Of a stretch of DNA of 64,000 bases, positions 40,341 through 50,352 are shown piece by piece. Below the pieces are notes generated by a model. The model ran no database searches. It saw nothing but the letters and a program-made list of their open reading frames with translations, and was not told where the DNA came from. The position numbers and the translations under genes were made by a program. The first letter of the stretch is position 1. Each line of letters begins with the position of its first letter. Origin of the DNA: Avibacterium gallinarum (lineage in GTDB: Bacteria > Pseudomonadota > Gammaproteobacteria > Enterobacterales > Pasteurellaceae); the NCBI RefSeq assembly GCF_002921135.1, contig NZ_PQVJ01000006.1:124001-188000 (forward strand), read 5' to 3'.

Positions 40341-41789
40341 TTACTTCCTAAATACTCTCACATTCCCAAACCCATTTTCTTTTAAATAAAGAGCTTGGAG
40401 TTTGCTCATTACGCCGCGTTCGCAGTAAAGGACGTAATTTTTGCTTTGGTCTAATTCTGGGAATAAGGTAGAAAGTTTATAGAATGGGATTAAACGCACT
40501 TCCTGCCCTGCCAGTTCTAACGGGTTTTCGTCTGTTTCTTCGGGGCTGCGGATGTCAATGACGATGTCGTTTTCGCCTAATACGGAAATGGTATCCACTT
40601 CCACCACTTCTTTTTCCGTTTGTTCTGCAATTTGGCGAATATCTAAATATTGCGCATTTTGCACCGCACTTTCTAATACGCTGAAATCAAAATGATTTTC
40701 TTCGCTAAGGATTTTTTCTCGCACCGCTTTAACCGTTGGATTTTTTGAAATCACGCCACAAAATTCCGGCATTGATTTCGCAATATCGTCCGTGCCAATT
40801 TCTTTTGCCATTGCGATAATTTGTTCTTTATCGTGGGTAATAAGCGGACGTAACACAAGGGCATCGGCAGCCTCATCAATTAGGCGCAAATTGGTGAGGG
40901 TTTGGCTGGAAACTTGACCTAGCGCTTCGCCCGTAACAATGGCTTGAATGCCAAAACGTTCTGCCACTTTGCTTGCAGCACGCACCATCATTCGTTTTAA
41001 CACCACGCCCATTTGGCCGTTATCGATTTTCTCTAAAATCTCTGCCACCACAGGCTCAAAATTAATCGCCACAAAACGTACTTTATGCGAGCCACTAAAG
41101 CGATTCCAAATGTGATACGCCATTTGTTTTACGCCGATTTCGTGTGCTGCACCGCCCAGATTAAAGAAGCAATAATGCACGCGCGAGCCACGGCGAATCA
41201 GCATATAACTGGATACGCCCGAATCAAAGCCGCCCGAGATAAGCGAAAGCACATCTTCTTGCGTGCCAATAGGATAACCACCCAGTCCTGTATGACGGGC
41301 TTTCACCAGCATCATTTTGTCGTCTTCAATATCAATACGAACGGTAACATCAGGTTTGCTGAGCTTCACTTTTGCGCTGGCGATATGTTGATTTAAGCCG
41401 CCGCCGACATAGCGTTCCACATCAAGGGAAGAAAAATCGTGCTTGCCTTTGCGTTTTACGCGCACACAAAAAGTTTTGTTTTCAAGGAGATGTGCCACAT
41501 CTTGCAAAGTTTGTTGGAAAATATCTTGCACGTTGTTGAACGGTTTTTCTTCCACTTCAAGAAAATGATGAATACCGGGGATTCGTCCTAATAATTCAAT
41601 TAATAAGGCGCGATTTTCCGCATTTTTTGACCGCACTTCGATATAATCCCAGTGCTTCACCACGGCCACTGTGTCGTCATATTTATTCAAAATATTGCGA
41701 ATATTCCCTGTCAAAATTTTAATAAAGCGCTTACGCACGCTTTCACTTTTAATCATAATTTCAGGGAAAAGTTTAATAATAAATTTCAT
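40341..41789 (-). CDS. thiI: tRNA 4-thiouridine synthase ThiI with rhodanese domain
   Basis: Makes 4-thiouridine at position 8 of tRNA and supplies sulfur for thiamine thiazole synthesis. The 482 residues have an N-terminal ferredoxin-like and THUMP domain (about 60-165), the PP-loop [12 protein letters not shown] (about 190), C344-region motif [12 protein letters not shown], and a C-terminal rhodanese domain with C456 in [11 protein letters not shown], the persulfide carrier. Length and Cys456 match E. coli ThiI. Confidence 0.97.
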   Translation of the reverse strand: MKFIIKLFPEIMIKSESVRKRFIKILTGNIRNILNKYDDTVAVVKHWDYIEVRSKNAENRALLIELLGRIPGIHHFLEVEEKPFNNVQDIFQQTLQDVAHLLENKTFCVRVKRKGKHDFSSLDVERYVGGGLNQHIASAKVKLSKPDVTVRIDIEDDKMMLVKARHTGLGGYPIGTQEDVLSLISGGFDSGVSSYMLIRRGSRVHYCFFNLGGAAHEIGVKQMAYHIWNRFSGSHKVRFVAINFEPVVAEILEKIDNGQMGVVLKRMMVRAASKVAERFGIQAIVTGEALGQVSSQTLTNLRLIDEAADALVLRPLITHDKEQIIAMAKEIGTDDIAKSMPEFCGVISKNPTVKAVREKILSEENHFDFSVLESAVQNAQYLDIRQIAEQTEKEVVEVDTISVLGENDIVIDIRSPEETDENPLELAGQEVRLIPFYKLSTLFPELDQSKNYVLYCERGVMSKLQALYLKENGFGNVRVFRK

Positions 41790-42021
41790 TGGAATACTTC
41801 TGTTTTAAGCAAAAAATTGGGCGGTATTGTACAACATCTTTTGCAAATCCCCAATTTTTCTCGCCCGTTGCTTGCACCTGTTTTGGGGCTAATCAAGGGA
41901 AACAAAAGTGCGGTGCTTTTTTCTGAGATTTTTTTGCGCAACAATCTTGCTATAGGCTTTAACAAGTCCATAAAAATACAGTACAATGTGGCATTTATTT
42001 AGCTTGAACTTAGGAAAAACA

Positions 42022-42270
42022 ATGGCACGCAAACCTACCACAGACGAAAACAGCTTAGATTTTGAAACCACCTTAACCCAATTAGAGAGCATTGTTGCTC
42101 GTTTAGAAAGTGGCGAATTGCCTTTAGAACAGGCGTTAAAGGATTTTGAAAGCGGAATTAAGCTGGCGCAATTAGGTCAAGCACGTTTACAACAAGCGGA
42201 ACAACGCATTCAAATTTTGCTTTCTAAAAGCGATAAAGCAGAATTAAGCGACTATCAAAACAACGAATAA
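42022..42270 (+). CDS. xseB: Exodeoxyribonuclease VII small subunit
   Basis: Small subunit of the single-strand exonuclease VII. With the start [16 protein letters not shown] at 42022 it has 82 residues, the family norm; an upstream in-frame ATG at 41986 is not conserved. The conserved FE..L..LE.IV..LE.GELPLE.AL..FE.G pattern is present. First gene of xseB-ispA-dxs, an order also known from E. coli. AGGAAA gives the ribosome site. Confidence 0.96.
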   Translation: MARKPTTDENSLDFETTLTQLESIVARLESGELPLEQALKDFESGIKLAQLGQARLQQAEQRIQILLSKSDKAELSDYQNNE

Positions 42271-42295
42271 GCAACCCAATAACTAAGCCACTGCT

Positions 42296-43186
42296 ATGTA
42301 CCAATTTGCACAGGATTTACAACAATTTCAACAGCGGATTAATCAATTTCTCGAGCAACAATTTGAGCAAATTGACACGCAACCCTCTCCCCTTGCGGAA
42401 GCAATGAAATATGCGCTTTTATTGGGTGGAAAGCGTGTTCGTCCGTTTTTGGTTTATGCCACAGGCAGAATGTTAGGGGCAGAACTCGTGCATTTGGATT
42501 ATGCCGCTGCTGGCATTGAGGCGATTCACGCTTATTCTTTAGTTCACGATGATTTGCCTGCAATGGATAACGATGCACTGCGCCGTGGCCACCCCACTTG
42601 CCATATTGCCTTTGATGAAGCCACCGCTATTCTGGCGGGTGATGCGCTGCAAGCCTTTGCGTTTGAATTACTGAGCCAAACACCAAATTTATCTGCCGAG
42701 CAACGCCTTGCTTTGGTGGCAGAATTGGCAAAAGCCTCTGGCGTGCAAGGAATGTGTTTGGGGCAAAGCCTTGATTTGCAAGCTGAGCATCAACAAGTCA
42801 GCCTTACTGAATTGGAAAGAATTCATCGCAACAAAACGGGCGCGTTGTTACGCTGTGCATTAAAAATGGGCTTTCTTTGTTCACCGCATTTTGCCGACAA
42901 ACAACTTTGTCAACAGCTCGAACGCTATGCCGATGCCATTGGGCTGGCGTTCCAAGTGCAAGATGATATTTTAGATATTGAAGGCGAAAGTGCTGTGATC
43001 GGTAAAACCGTGGGGGCAGATTTAGCTGCAGATAAAAGCACTTACCCGAAATTGCTCGGCTTGCAAGGGGCGAAAGAAAAAGCGCAAGAACTTCATCAAC
43101 AAGCCCTTGATGCTTTGGCCAAATTACCTTTTGATAGCTCGCCATTAAAGGCATTGAGCGAGTTTATTGTAACAAGAAAAAATTAA
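42296..43186 (+). CDS. ispA: Farnesyl diphosphate synthase
   Basis: Condenses isopentenyl diphosphate with dimethylallyl and geranyl diphosphates to make farnesyl diphosphate. The 296 residues have the first Asp-rich motif DDLPAMD (85-91) and the second DDILD at about 222-226, plus GGKRVRP (44-50) for IPP binding. It follows xseB by 25 bp and precedes dxs, so two steps of isoprenoid synthesis are co-located. Confidence 0.97.
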   Translation: MYQFAQDLQQFQQRINQFLEQQFEQIDTQPSPLAEAMKYALLLGGKRVRPFLVYATGRMLGAELVHLDYAAAGIEAIHAYSLVHDDLPAMDNDALRRGHPTCHIAFDEATAILAGDALQAFAFELLSQTPNLSAEQRLALVAELAKASGVQGMCLGQSLDLQAEHQQVSLTELERIHRNKTGALLRCALKMGFLCSPHFADKQLCQQLERYADAIGLAFQVQDDILDIEGESAVIGKTVGADLAADKSTYPKLLGLQGAKEKAQELHQQALDALAKLPFDSSPLKALSEFIVTRKN

Positions 43187-43261
43187 TATATTGGACACCG
43201 CCTAAGCCTTGTATTATTAAAGTGCGGTCGAAATTTAACCCTTTTTTGGATTTGATTAACA

Positions 43262-45121
43262 ATGGAAAAATATCCTCTTTTATCACTGATTAATTCACCG
43301 GACGATTTGCGTCTTTTAAATAAAGATCAACTTCCCCAACTTTGTAATGAATTACGCGGATATTTGTTGGAAAGTGTTAGTCAAAGTAGCGGCCATTTGG
43401 CTTCTGGCTTAGGCACGGTAGAACTCACCGTTGCCTTGCATTATGTGTTCAACACGCCATTCGATCAGCTCATTTGGGACGTAGGGCATCAGGCCTATCC
43501 GCATAAAATTCTCACTGGACGCCGTGATAAAATGTCCACTATTCGCCAAAAAGACGGGCTTCACCCTTTCCCTTGGCGTGATGAAAGTGAATTTGATGTG
43601 CTAAGTGTGGGACATTCTTCCACTTCGATTAGTGCTGGGCTTGGCATTGCCGTAGCAGCAGAAAAAGAGAACGCAGGGCGCAAAACGGTTTGTGTCATTG
43701 GCGATGGCGCAATCACCGCAGGAATGGCCTTTGAAGCGCTCAATCACGCTGGCGCATTGCACACCGATATGTTGGTGATTCTCAACGATAACGAAATGTC
43801 TATTTCAGAAAATGTGGGCGCGCTGAACAACTATCTTGCCCGCTTGTTTTCTGGTTCTTTCTATTCCACCTTGCGCGAGGGCGGCAAAAAAATTCTCTCT
43901 GGCGTGCCACCGATTAAAGAATTTGTGAAAAAGACAGAAGAACACGTTAAAGGCTTCGTTTCACCGATTGGCACAATGTTTGAAGAGCTAGGCTTTAACT
44001 ATATCGGCCCAATTGACGGCCATAATGTGGACGAATTAATTAGCACGTTAAAAAATATGAGCAGTCTGAAAGGGCCGCAATTCTTACATATTAAAACCAA
44101 AAAAGGCAAAGGCTATGCCCCAGCGGAACAAGATCCAATCGGCTTCCACGGTGTGCCGAAATTCGATCCCACAAGCGGAAAGTTGCCAAAATCCACCACC
44201 CCAACCTATTCGCAAATTTTTGGCAACTGGCTATGTGAAATGGCAGAGCAAGATCCGAAATTAATCGGCATCACCCCTGCGATGCGTGAAGGTTCAGGAA
44301 TGGTTGAATTTTCCAACCGCTTTCCACAACAATATTTTGATGTTGCCATTGCTGAACAGCACGCTGTTACGTTTGCTGCGGGCTTGGCGATTGCAGGGTT
44401 TAAACCTGTAGTAGCCATTTATTCCACCTTCTTGCAACGTGCCTACGATCAGGTAATTCACGATGTCGCCATTCAAAATCTGCCAGTACTATTTGCCATC
44501 GACCGTGCTGGCGTGGTGGGCGCAGACGGACAAACCCACCAAGGTGCGTTCGACATTAGCTTTATGCGCTGTATTCCAAATTTAGTGATTATGACCCCAA
44601 GCGATGAAAATGAATGTCGCCAAATGCTTTATACCGGCTATCAATGCGGTAAACCTGCCGCTGTGCGCTACCCGCGTGGCAATGCTATTGGTGTAGAGCT
44701 TGAACCATTAGCAATGTTACCGCTCGGCAAGGGGAAAGTGCTGCGTGAAGGGGAAAAGATCGCCATTTTAAATTTCGGTACGCTATTACCAAACGCCAAA
44801 GCCGTAGCCGAAAAATTAAACGCCACCCTTGTGGATATGCGATTTGTTAAGCCGATTGATGAAACGCTAATTTTGCAACTTGCTGAAAACCATTCATTAT
44901 TAGTTACCCTCGAAGAAAACGCCATTCAAGGCGGTGCAGGCAGTGCCGTGGCAGAAGTGCTAAATTCTCAGCCAAAAACCACCGCACTTTTACAATTAGG
45001 CTTGCCAGATTTCTTCATTCCACAAGGCACGCAACAAGAAATTTTGGCAGACTTAAAACTAGACGCACAAGGTATTGAAGAGCAAATCACTACTTTTTTG
45101 CAAAAAAGTAAAAAAATTTAA
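43262..45121 (+). CDS. dxs: 1-deoxy-D-xylulose-5-phosphate synthase
   Basis: ThDP enzyme that joins pyruvate and glyceraldehyde 3-phosphate in the first step of the MEP isoprenoid pathway; its product also feeds thiamine and pyridoxal synthesis. The 619 residues carry the ThDP motif [18 protein letters not shown], the [10 protein letters not shown] segment and the [13 protein letters not shown] transketolase motif. It follows ispA after 75 bp holding an uptake core. Confidence 0.98.
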   Translation: MEKYPLLSLINSPDDLRLLNKDQLPQLCNELRGYLLESVSQSSGHLASGLGTVELTVALHYVFNTPFDQLIWDVGHQAYPHKILTGRRDKMSTIRQKDGLHPFPWRDESEFDVLSVGHSSTSISAGLGIAVAAEKENAGRKTVCVIGDGAITAGMAFEALNHAGALHTDMLVILNDNEMSISENVGALNNYLARLFSGSFYSTLREGGKKILSGVPPIKEFVKKTEEHVKGFVSPIGTMFEELGFNYIGPIDGHNVDELISTLKNMSSLKGPQFLHIKTKKGKGYAPAEQDPIGFHGVPKFDPTSGKLPKSTTPTYSQIFGNWLCEMAEQDPKLIGITPAMREGSGMVEFSNRFPQQYFDVAIAEQHAVTFAAGLAIAGFKPVVAIYSTFLQRAYDQVIHDVAIQNLPVLFAIDRAGVVGADGQTHQGAFDISFMRCIPNLVIMTPSDENECRQMLYTGYQCGKPAAVRYPRGNAIGVELEPLAMLPLGKGKVLREGEKIAILNFGTLLPNAKAVAEKLNATLVDMRFVKPIDETLILQLAENHSLLVTLEENAIQGGAGSAVAEVLNSQPKTTALLQLGLPDFFIPQGTQQEILADLKLDAQGIEEQITTFLQKSKKI

Positions 45122-45171
45122 AATTTTTGTGAACTATTTCCTGCCTCGCTAGTCTTAGTAAATGCTAGTGC

Positions 45172-45195
45172 ACTGCAAATTGCAGTTGTCTTTTT
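45172..45195 (+). terminator. First of two hairpins after dxs
   Basis: ACTGCAA-A-TTGCAGT, a perfect 7-bp inverted repeat with a 1-nt centre, followed by TGTCTTTTT. The centre is too tight for a full stem, so the real hairpin is shorter. Confidence 0.45.
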
Positions 45196-45222
45196 CAAAC
45201 TAATTTCTTATTTAAGACCTCT

Positions 45223-45254
45223 CCGCCACTTGTTTTTAATGTGGCGGTTTTTTT
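45223..45254 (+). terminator. Terminator of the xseB-ispA-dxs operon
   Basis: CCGCCAC (45223-45229) pairs with GTGGCGG (45241-45247), followed by a T7-rich run. Confidence 0.85.
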
Positions 45255-45304
45255 ATGGATAAAATTTGCTAAAATTCCACCGCACTTATCTTTATAGCAA
45301 GTTA

Positions 45305-47248
45305 TCAACTTGCCATATTTTTCTTTTCTTCCAATTCCTCCCAACGGGCAAAAGCCTGTTCTAACGCTTGTTCCGCATCGGCAAGCTGTTGTAGTTTGTC
45401 CGCCGTATATTGGTGATCTTGCTGGAAGAAATTCGGATCAGACACTTCCGCTTGAAGTGCGGTGATTTTTTCTTCCAAATCTTCCAATTTTTGTGGCAGT
45501 TGCTCTAGCTCTCGTTGCTCATTGTAAGAAAGTTTCACAGGACGATTTTTCACCGGTTTGTGAGAAACTCTGTTCATTTCCACCGCACTTTCCGCTTGTT
45601 TTTCTTTCGCTTTTTTCTCTTTGGCCTGTTCTGCTTCTTTCAAAGCAAGCACATTGGCTTGTTGCTGTTTCGCATCGTGGAAACCGCCCACATATTTATT
45701 GATCACGCCATTGCCTTCAAAGATGTAGCATTCAGTCGCCGTGTTATCAATAAATTGACGATCGTGGCTCACAATCAGCAACGTGCCTTGATAATCTGCC
45801 AGCAATTCTTCCAATAATTCTAAGGTTTCCACATCAAGATCATTGGTCGGTTCGTCCAAAATCAGCAAATTATTGGGTTTGAGCAATAATTTTGCCAATA
45901 ATAAGCGGTTACGCTCACCGCCAGAAAGGGCTTTGACTGGCACCATTGCGCGCTTAGGTGGAAATAAGAAATCTTGCAAATAGCCTAAAACGTGGCGTTT
46001 CACGCCATTGACTTCAATATCCTGCTTGCCGTCCGCCACATTATCCATCACAGTTTTTTCAGGATCGAGATCGACACGATATTGATCGAAATACGCAATT
46101 TCTAATTTTGTACCGCATTTAATGCGCCCTGAAGTTGGCTGAATTTCGCCTAAAAGCAATTTAATCAAGGTGGTTTTTCCAATCCCATTTGCCCCGACTA
46201 AGGCAATTTTATCGCCACGCAAAATGGTGGTTGAAAAATGCGAAATCAGTTTTTTCCCTGCAATTTCATAGCTTACATCTTCCACTTCAAAGACGATTTT
46301 GCCTGAACGGGTGGAATTATCCACTTGCAACTTGGCGCTACCCTGCACATCTCTACGCTGACGGCGTTCTTCACGCAAGGCTTTCAAGGCTCGCACTCGC
46401 CCTTCATTACGGGTTCTCCGCGCCTTAATCCCTTGGCGAATCCACACTTCTTCTTGCGCTAATTTTTTATCGAACAGCTCGTTTTGTAGGGCTTCCACAC
46501 GCAGATTTTCTTCTTTTTCAAGGAGATATTTCGCATAATCACCGGGGTAAGACACCAATTTTCCTCGATCAAGATCAACGATACGGGTGGCCATTTTGCT
46601 GATAAAAGCACGGTCGTGAGAAATAAAGATGATCGAACCTGCAAAACTCAGCAGGAAATTTTCTAGCCATTCAATGGCATCAACATCAAGGTGGTTAGTG
46701 GGTTCATCAAGCAACAATACGTCAGGATCGCACACCAAAGCGCGCGCCAATGCTGCCTTACGCAACCAGCCGCCTGATAAATCCGCCAATCGCATATTTG
46801 GCTCAAGCCCTAATTTCATTAGAGTTTCACGGATTTTATTTTCAAACCGCCAACCATCGGCGTGTTCAAGTTGAGCTTGAATTTCTGCCAAACGATTTAG
46901 CGTGCTTTCGCTATATTCTTGCTCAAGCAAATCCGAAGTGCGGTGATATTCTTTCAATAAATCGGCCAAATGGGCAATGCCCTCCGCCACATAGTCAAAC
47001 ACATTGCCTTGCGCATTGCGTGGGGGATCTTGTTCAAGGCGCGAGATCACCAGATCACGCTCAAATTGCAGGCGGCCATCGTCCATCACCATTTCGCCTG
47101 CCAAAATTTTCATTAAGGTAGATTTGCCTACCCCATTACGCCCCACCAAGCAAACGCGCTCGCCGGATTCAATGTATAAATCCGTGTGATCTAACAAGGG
47201 GTGATCACTAAAAGAAAGATAACCGTTAGTTAAACTAATTAACGCCAC
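45305..47248 (-). CDS. uup: ABC-F family ATPase Uup
   Basis: Soluble tandem-ATPase protein of the ABC-F family that acts on ribosomes; loss of E. coli Uup raises precise excision of transposons. The 647 residues hold two ATPase domains with Walker A GRNGVGKST (36-44) and GANGIGKTT, two signatures (LSGGWLRK and LSGGERNR) and a C-terminal coiled-coil (about 565-640) typical of Uup. No transmembrane helices. Four uptake cores lie in or beside the gene (45279, 45455, 45582, 46936). Confidence 0.95.
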   Translation of the reverse strand: MALISLTNGYLSFSDHPLLDHTDLYIESGERVCLVGRNGVGKSTLMKILAGEMVMDDGRLQFERDLVISRLEQDPPRNAQGNVFDYVAEGIAHLADLLKEYHRTSDLLEQEYSESTLNRLAEIQAQLEHADGWRFENKIRETLMKLGLEPNMRLADLSGGWLRKAALARALVCDPDVLLLDEPTNHLDVDAIEWLENFLLSFAGSIIFISHDRAFISKMATRIVDLDRGKLVSYPGDYAKYLLEKEENLRVEALQNELFDKKLAQEEVWIRQGIKARRTRNEGRVRALKALREERRQRRDVQGSAKLQVDNSTRSGKIVFEVEDVSYEIAGKKLISHFSTTILRGDKIALVGANGIGKTTLIKLLLGEIQPTSGRIKCGTKLEIAYFDQYRVDLDPEKTVMDNVADGKQDIEVNGVKRHVLGYLQDFLFPPKRAMVPVKALSGGERNRLLLAKLLLKPNNLLILDEPTNDLDVETLELLEELLADYQGTLLIVSHDRQFIDNTATECYIFEGNGVINKYVGGFHDAKQQQANVLALKEAEQAKEKKAKEKQAESAVEMNRVSHKPVKNRPVKLSYNEQRELEQLPQKLEDLEEKITALQAEVSDPNFFQQDHQYTADKLQQLADAEQALEQAFARWEELEEKKNMAS

Positions 47249-47312
47249 ACTCTGTCCTTATCTCAAAAAAATTTTGTGGATTTTAACAGGTTTATGAAAG
47301 GGTTTATAGAGG

Positions 47313-47347
47313 GATAAAAAAGAGAAATCCCCTATTGACTAGGGGAT
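47313..47347 (-). terminator. Terminator of the toxin-antitoxin operon
   Basis: ATCCCCTA (47327-47334) pairs with TAGGGGAT (47340-47347); on the minus strand TTCTCTTTTTT follows. Confidence 0.85.
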
Positions 47348-47351
47348 CCAA

Positions 47352-47666
47352 TTAGAGAGAGGCAATTTCTTCAAAGGTTTGTGGTGAGCGCTCAATCATC
47401 TTCAAGAGTAATGTGGCTTGTTTATTTGGCGTGGTTTTGCCTTGTTCCCAACCTTGATAAGTGCGTACGCTCATTCTCAATTTCTTAGCAAAAACCGATT
47501 GTGATAGATTAAGTTTTTCGCGAATAGACTTCACTTCATTCGCGCTTATTTCACCCATTTCCGCTGGAAGCTCACGCTCAATGGTTTTGAGGGTGGTTTT
47601 GCCTTGTTGATAATCAAGGTAAGCATTCAATCCCTCAATAATTTCATTTGCAATGTTCCGTTCCAT
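47352..47666 (-). CDS. HigA-like antitoxin with Xre helix-turn-helix
   Basis: Predicted antitoxin and autorepressor. The 104 residues have a short N-terminal segment likely to bind the toxin and a helix-turn-helix of the Xre/Cro type at about 45-100 (VKSIREKLNLSQSVFAKKLRMSVRTYQGWEQGKTTP). It is downstream of the toxin, the reversed order typical of higBA, and its ATG overlaps the toxin stop by one base (TAATG). The operator is probably the palindrome at 48025-48043. Confidence 0.85.
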   Translation of the reverse strand: MERNIANEIIEGLNAYLDYQQGKTTLKTIERELPAEMGEISANEVKSIREKLNLSQSVFAKKLRMSVRTYQGWEQGKTTPNKQATLLLKMIERSPQTFEEIASL

Positions 47667-47998
47667 TATTCCTCCTTAATATGCTTAATAAGTTGCGAAA
47701 TCGCTTTTATTTCTTCCGGAGCTAAATCATCTTTCTGTTTCTTACTATAAGCAGTAATCATCAAAAAATGACATTGGCGACTAAGCCAGTAATAAATCAC
47801 TCTTGCTCCGCCTCTTTTTCCTTTGTTACGCTTTTCATCCGAAATACGGATTTTTCTTACACCGCCCGAACCTTGAATCAAATCCCCCTTTTCTGGATTT
47901 GCTAATAATTCATTTTGCAAAACAAAATATTCATCATCAGTCATTAACGCTTTTCGATAGCGTTCAAAAGGAGGCAATTCAATAAAAACCGCTTTCAT
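47666..47998 (-). CDS. RelE/HigB-type toxin
   Basis: Predicted ribosome-dependent mRNA interferase. The 110 residues match the RelE-like family with the conserved KIRI..KRNKGKRGGARVIYYWL region and MITAYSKKQKDDLAPEEI at the C-terminal end. Basic residues in the KRNKGKRGG loop and the Lys/Tyr pair of YSKKQ are the expected active-site elements. Toxin precedes antitoxin. It could also be annotated as RelE-family without the Hig name; activity is not proven by sequence. Confidence 0.85.
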   Translation of the reverse strand: MKAVFIELPPFERYRKALMTDDEYFVLQNELLANPEKGDLIQGSGGVRKIRISDEKRNKGKRGGARVIYYWLSRQCHFLMITAYSKKQKDDLAPEEIKAISQLIKHIKEE

Positions 47999-48022
47999 AG
48001 TTTCTCCAATAAAACTCAGAAA

Positions 48023-48052
48023 ATTATACGCGAAAAGCGTATAGAAAGTAAA
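48023..48052 (-). promoter_or_regulatory. Promoter and operator of the toxin-antitoxin operon
   Basis: On the minus strand -35 TTTACT (48047-48052) and -10 TATAAT (48023-48028) are 18 bp apart. The spacer is mostly the perfect palindrome TATACGC-GAAAA-GCGTATA on the + strand (48025-48043), whose edge overlaps the -10. This placement fits antitoxin autorepression. Confidence 0.75.
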
Positions 48053-48073
48053 GTTTTACTAAACTATCCACAT

Positions 48074-48598
48074 TTATTTCAAAAACGGCTTTAACGCCAC
48101 CACACAACGCTCAACCACTTCATCAAATGTTCCATCAATATCAATATGAATAACATCTGGCTCATCAGCTTGTGGGGTTTCTAAGGTATCAAATTGGCTT
48201 TTGAGCATTTCTGTTTTCATATAATGCCCTTTGCGATTTTTCATTCGCTCTAGCACTAAATCAAAGCTACCTTCTAAAAACAGGAATTTCACGCTTTCGT
48301 TGCCATCACGAATTTGATCGCGGTATTTTTTCTTCAATGCGGAACAAACAATAATCCCTTGCTCACTTTTTTGTTCTAAGCTGAATGCTGCATCACGGAT
48401 ACGTTCAAGCCAAGGAGCACGATCTTCATCATTGAGTGGTTGCCCATTGCCCATTTTGATGATATTAGCTCTAGGGTGGAGATCGTCCCCATCAATTAAT
48501 TTTAACCCTAAACGGCGGCAAACCTCCGTACCTACGGAAGTTTTTCCTGTGCTAGAAACGCCCATTAAGATAAAACTTTTGCCTTTTGTTTTTTCCAT
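48074..48598 (-). CDS. gntK: Gluconokinase
   Basis: Phosphorylates gluconate to 6-phosphogluconate. With the start MEKTKGKSFILMGVSSTGK at 48598 it has 174 residues, the GntK norm; an open frame from 48643 adds 15 residues. The P-loop is GVSSTGKT (13-20). DGDDLHPRANI and the CSALKKKYRDQIR stretch are typical. Divergent from the gluconate permease gene, with CRP and GntR-like sites between them. Confidence 0.95.
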   Translation of the reverse strand: MEKTKGKSFILMGVSSTGKTSVGTEVCRRLGLKLIDGDDLHPRANIIKMGNGQPLNDEDRAPWLERIRDAAFSLEQKSEQGIIVCSALKKKYRDQIRDGNESVKFLFLEGSFDLVLERMKNRKGHYMKTEMLKSQFDTLETPQADEPDVIHIDIDGTFDEVVERCVVALKPFLK

Positions 48599-48664
48599 TT
48601 TCTTTTCCTTACCGCTAAATTTTATTTCTACTGTGCTAACCATAACAAAAAATTGCAGATTTTA

Positions 48665-48676
48665 GTTACTGGTAAC
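48665..48676. promoter_or_regulatory. GntR-like operator 1
   Basis: GTTAC-TG-GTAAC, a perfect 5-bp palindrome, resembles the E. coli GntR operators (GTTACC..GTAAC). It lies 10 bp from the CRP site and close to gntK. Confidence 0.55.
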
Positions 48677-48685
48677 ATTCTATTT

Positions 48686-48701
48686 TGTGATCATTCTCAC
48701 A
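48686..48701. promoter_or_regulatory. CRP site between gntK and gntT
   Basis: TGTGATCATTCTCACA has both perfect half sites with a 6-bp spacer. It lies between the divergent gluconate genes, which are CRP-activated in E. coli. Confidence 0.8.
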
Positions 48702-48804
48702 AATTTTTAACAAAAATCGCTATTTTCGTCCTAATCATTTGAACTTTAGCTAGAATTTCCCTAATAATATGCCTATCTATTTTACCTTGCTAGTTAATTT
48801 TAAT

Positions 48805-48816
48805 GTTACGGGTAAA
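48805..48816. promoter_or_regulatory. GntR-like operator 2
   Basis: GTTACGGGTAAA within ATGTTACGGGTAAA resembles the first operator, with one weaker half. The centres of the two sites are 140 bp apart. GntR is not in the window. Confidence 0.45.
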
Positions 48817-48876
48817 TTAGCAATCCGTTCTTGGTCGTTGGCTAAGAAATTAATCATCAAATACTAAGGATCTTAT

Positions 48877-50226
48877 ATGTTGATTTTCACTTTGATAGCT
48901 TCAGTATTGCTGTTGCTTTTATTAATTATGAAATTCAGAGTTCACGCCTTTGTCGCCTTAATTATCGTTAGCTTGCTCACGGCACTAGCCACTGGCGTGC
49001 CATTCAATGAAATTCTGCCAACTTTAACTAAAGGCTTCGGCGGCACATTAGCGTCTGTGGCGTTATTAGTTGGTTTAGGCGCGATGATCGGTCGCTTGCT
49101 TGAAATCACTGGCGGCGCAAAAGTGCTTGCTGATACGCTCATCAATAAATTTGGCGAAAAAAATGCACCATTCGCTTTAGGAGTCGCCTCTTTATTGTTT
49201 GGCTTCCCAATTTTCTTTGATGCGGGATTAGTCGTGATGCTACCAATCATCTTTAGTGTGGCAAAACGCTTTGGGGGTTCAGTATTGCGCTATGCCTTCC
49301 CAGCAGCAGGCGCATTTGCTGTAATGCACGCCTTTGTGCCTCCGCACCCTGGCCCTGTTGCTTCAGGCGATTTATTAGGAGCAAACATTGGCTTATTAGT
49401 CATCGTTGGTTTAGTCTGTGGTATTCCAACTTGGTACATCGCAAGCTACTTATTTAGCCAATACTTAGGTAAAAAAGTGATGGTAGATTTACCAAAAGCG
49501 TTCTTAAACGCAAACGCCATCAATGAAACTGCGGTGCTAAATCCACCAAGTTTTGGTAAAGTGTTAACCATTTTATTATTGCCATTAGTGCTGATTTTAT
49601 GTGATACCGGCTTGAATACCCTTTCTGTCGCAGGCGTGGTTGATGGCTCACAGGCTTGGGTGCAAGGCTTACGCTTACTCGGCAAAACCCCTGTGGCATT
49701 ATTGATTACCTTAGTTGTAACCATTTTATTGCTAAAAGATCAGCGCAGTAATGAACAAATCGAAAAAATCTGTGATAACGCACTCGGGCCAATCTGTTCT
49801 ATCGTCCTTGTCACTGGCGCAGGTGGTATGTTCGGTGGCGTATTTCGTGCAAGTGGCATTGGTAATGAGCTTTCTGCTATGTTTGCAGATACAGGAATGC
49901 CTGTGATTGTGGCCGCCTTCATTATTTCAATGGCATTGCGTGTAGCACAAGGTTCTGCCACCGTGGCACTCACCACCACATCAGCCTTAATTGCGCCAAC
50001 GGTGGCGGCAACGGTTGGATTAAGCCAATTCGATCTTTGCTTTATCGTGATCGCTATCGCCTCAGGTGCGACGGTATTCTCTCACGTTAATGACAGCGGT
50101 TTCTGGTTAGTCAGCCGTTTCCTAGAAATGGATACCAAAACCACATTAAAAACTTGGACAGTGCTAGAAACCCTCATCGGCTTTACCGGATTTGCTTTTG
50201 CCTTAGTGGGAAGTATTTTGTTCTAA
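48877..50226 (+). CDS. gntT: Gluconate permease, GntP family
   Basis: Inner membrane gluconate:proton symporter. The 449 residues have about 12-14 transmembrane helices and the family stretches GGTLASVALLVGLGAMIGRLLE and FVPPHPGPVAS. The symbol is chosen because of the gntK neighbour; within GntP/GntT/GntU/DsdX the exact paralogue is not certain. Divergent from gntK with shared regulatory sites, so uptake and phosphorylation of gluconate should be co-regulated. Confidence 0.88.
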   Translation: MLIFTLIASVLLLLLLIMKFRVHAFVALIIVSLLTALATGVPFNEILPTLTKGFGGTLASVALLVGLGAMIGRLLEITGGAKVLADTLINKFGEKNAPFALGVASLLFGFPIFFDAGLVVMLPIIFSVAKRFGGSVLRYAFPAAGAFAVMHAFVPPHPGPVASGDLLGANIGLLVIVGLVCGIPTWYIASYLFSQYLGKKVMVDLPKAFLNANAINETAVLNPPSFGKVLTILLLPLVLILCDTGLNTLSVAGVVDGSQAWVQGLRLLGKTPVALLITLVVTILLLKDQRSNEQIEKICDNALGPICSIVLVTGAGGMFGGVFRASGIGNELSAMFADTGMPVIVAAFIISMALRVAQGSATVALTTTSALIAPTVAATVGLSQFDLCFIVIAIASGATVFSHVNDSGFWLVSRFLEMDTKTTLKTWTVLETLIGFTGFAFALVGSILF

Positions 50227-50248
50227 GCAAGATTTTTATTAAATCATT

Positions 50249-50296
50249 AAGTGCGGTGGTTTTTTGGGAAGTTTTTTCCAAAAACCACCGCACTTT
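50249..50296 (+). terminator. gntT terminator made of an inverted uptake-sequence pair
   Basis: AAGTGCGGTGGTTTTTTGG pairs with CCAAAAACCACCGCACTT, with cores at 50249-50257 and 50286-50294, followed by TTGTT. Confidence 0.85.
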
Positions 50297-50352
50297 TGTT
50301 ACAATCAATGGCAATTTTTGTAACTCAAATTAGCCTGAAACGTGGAGTGAAA

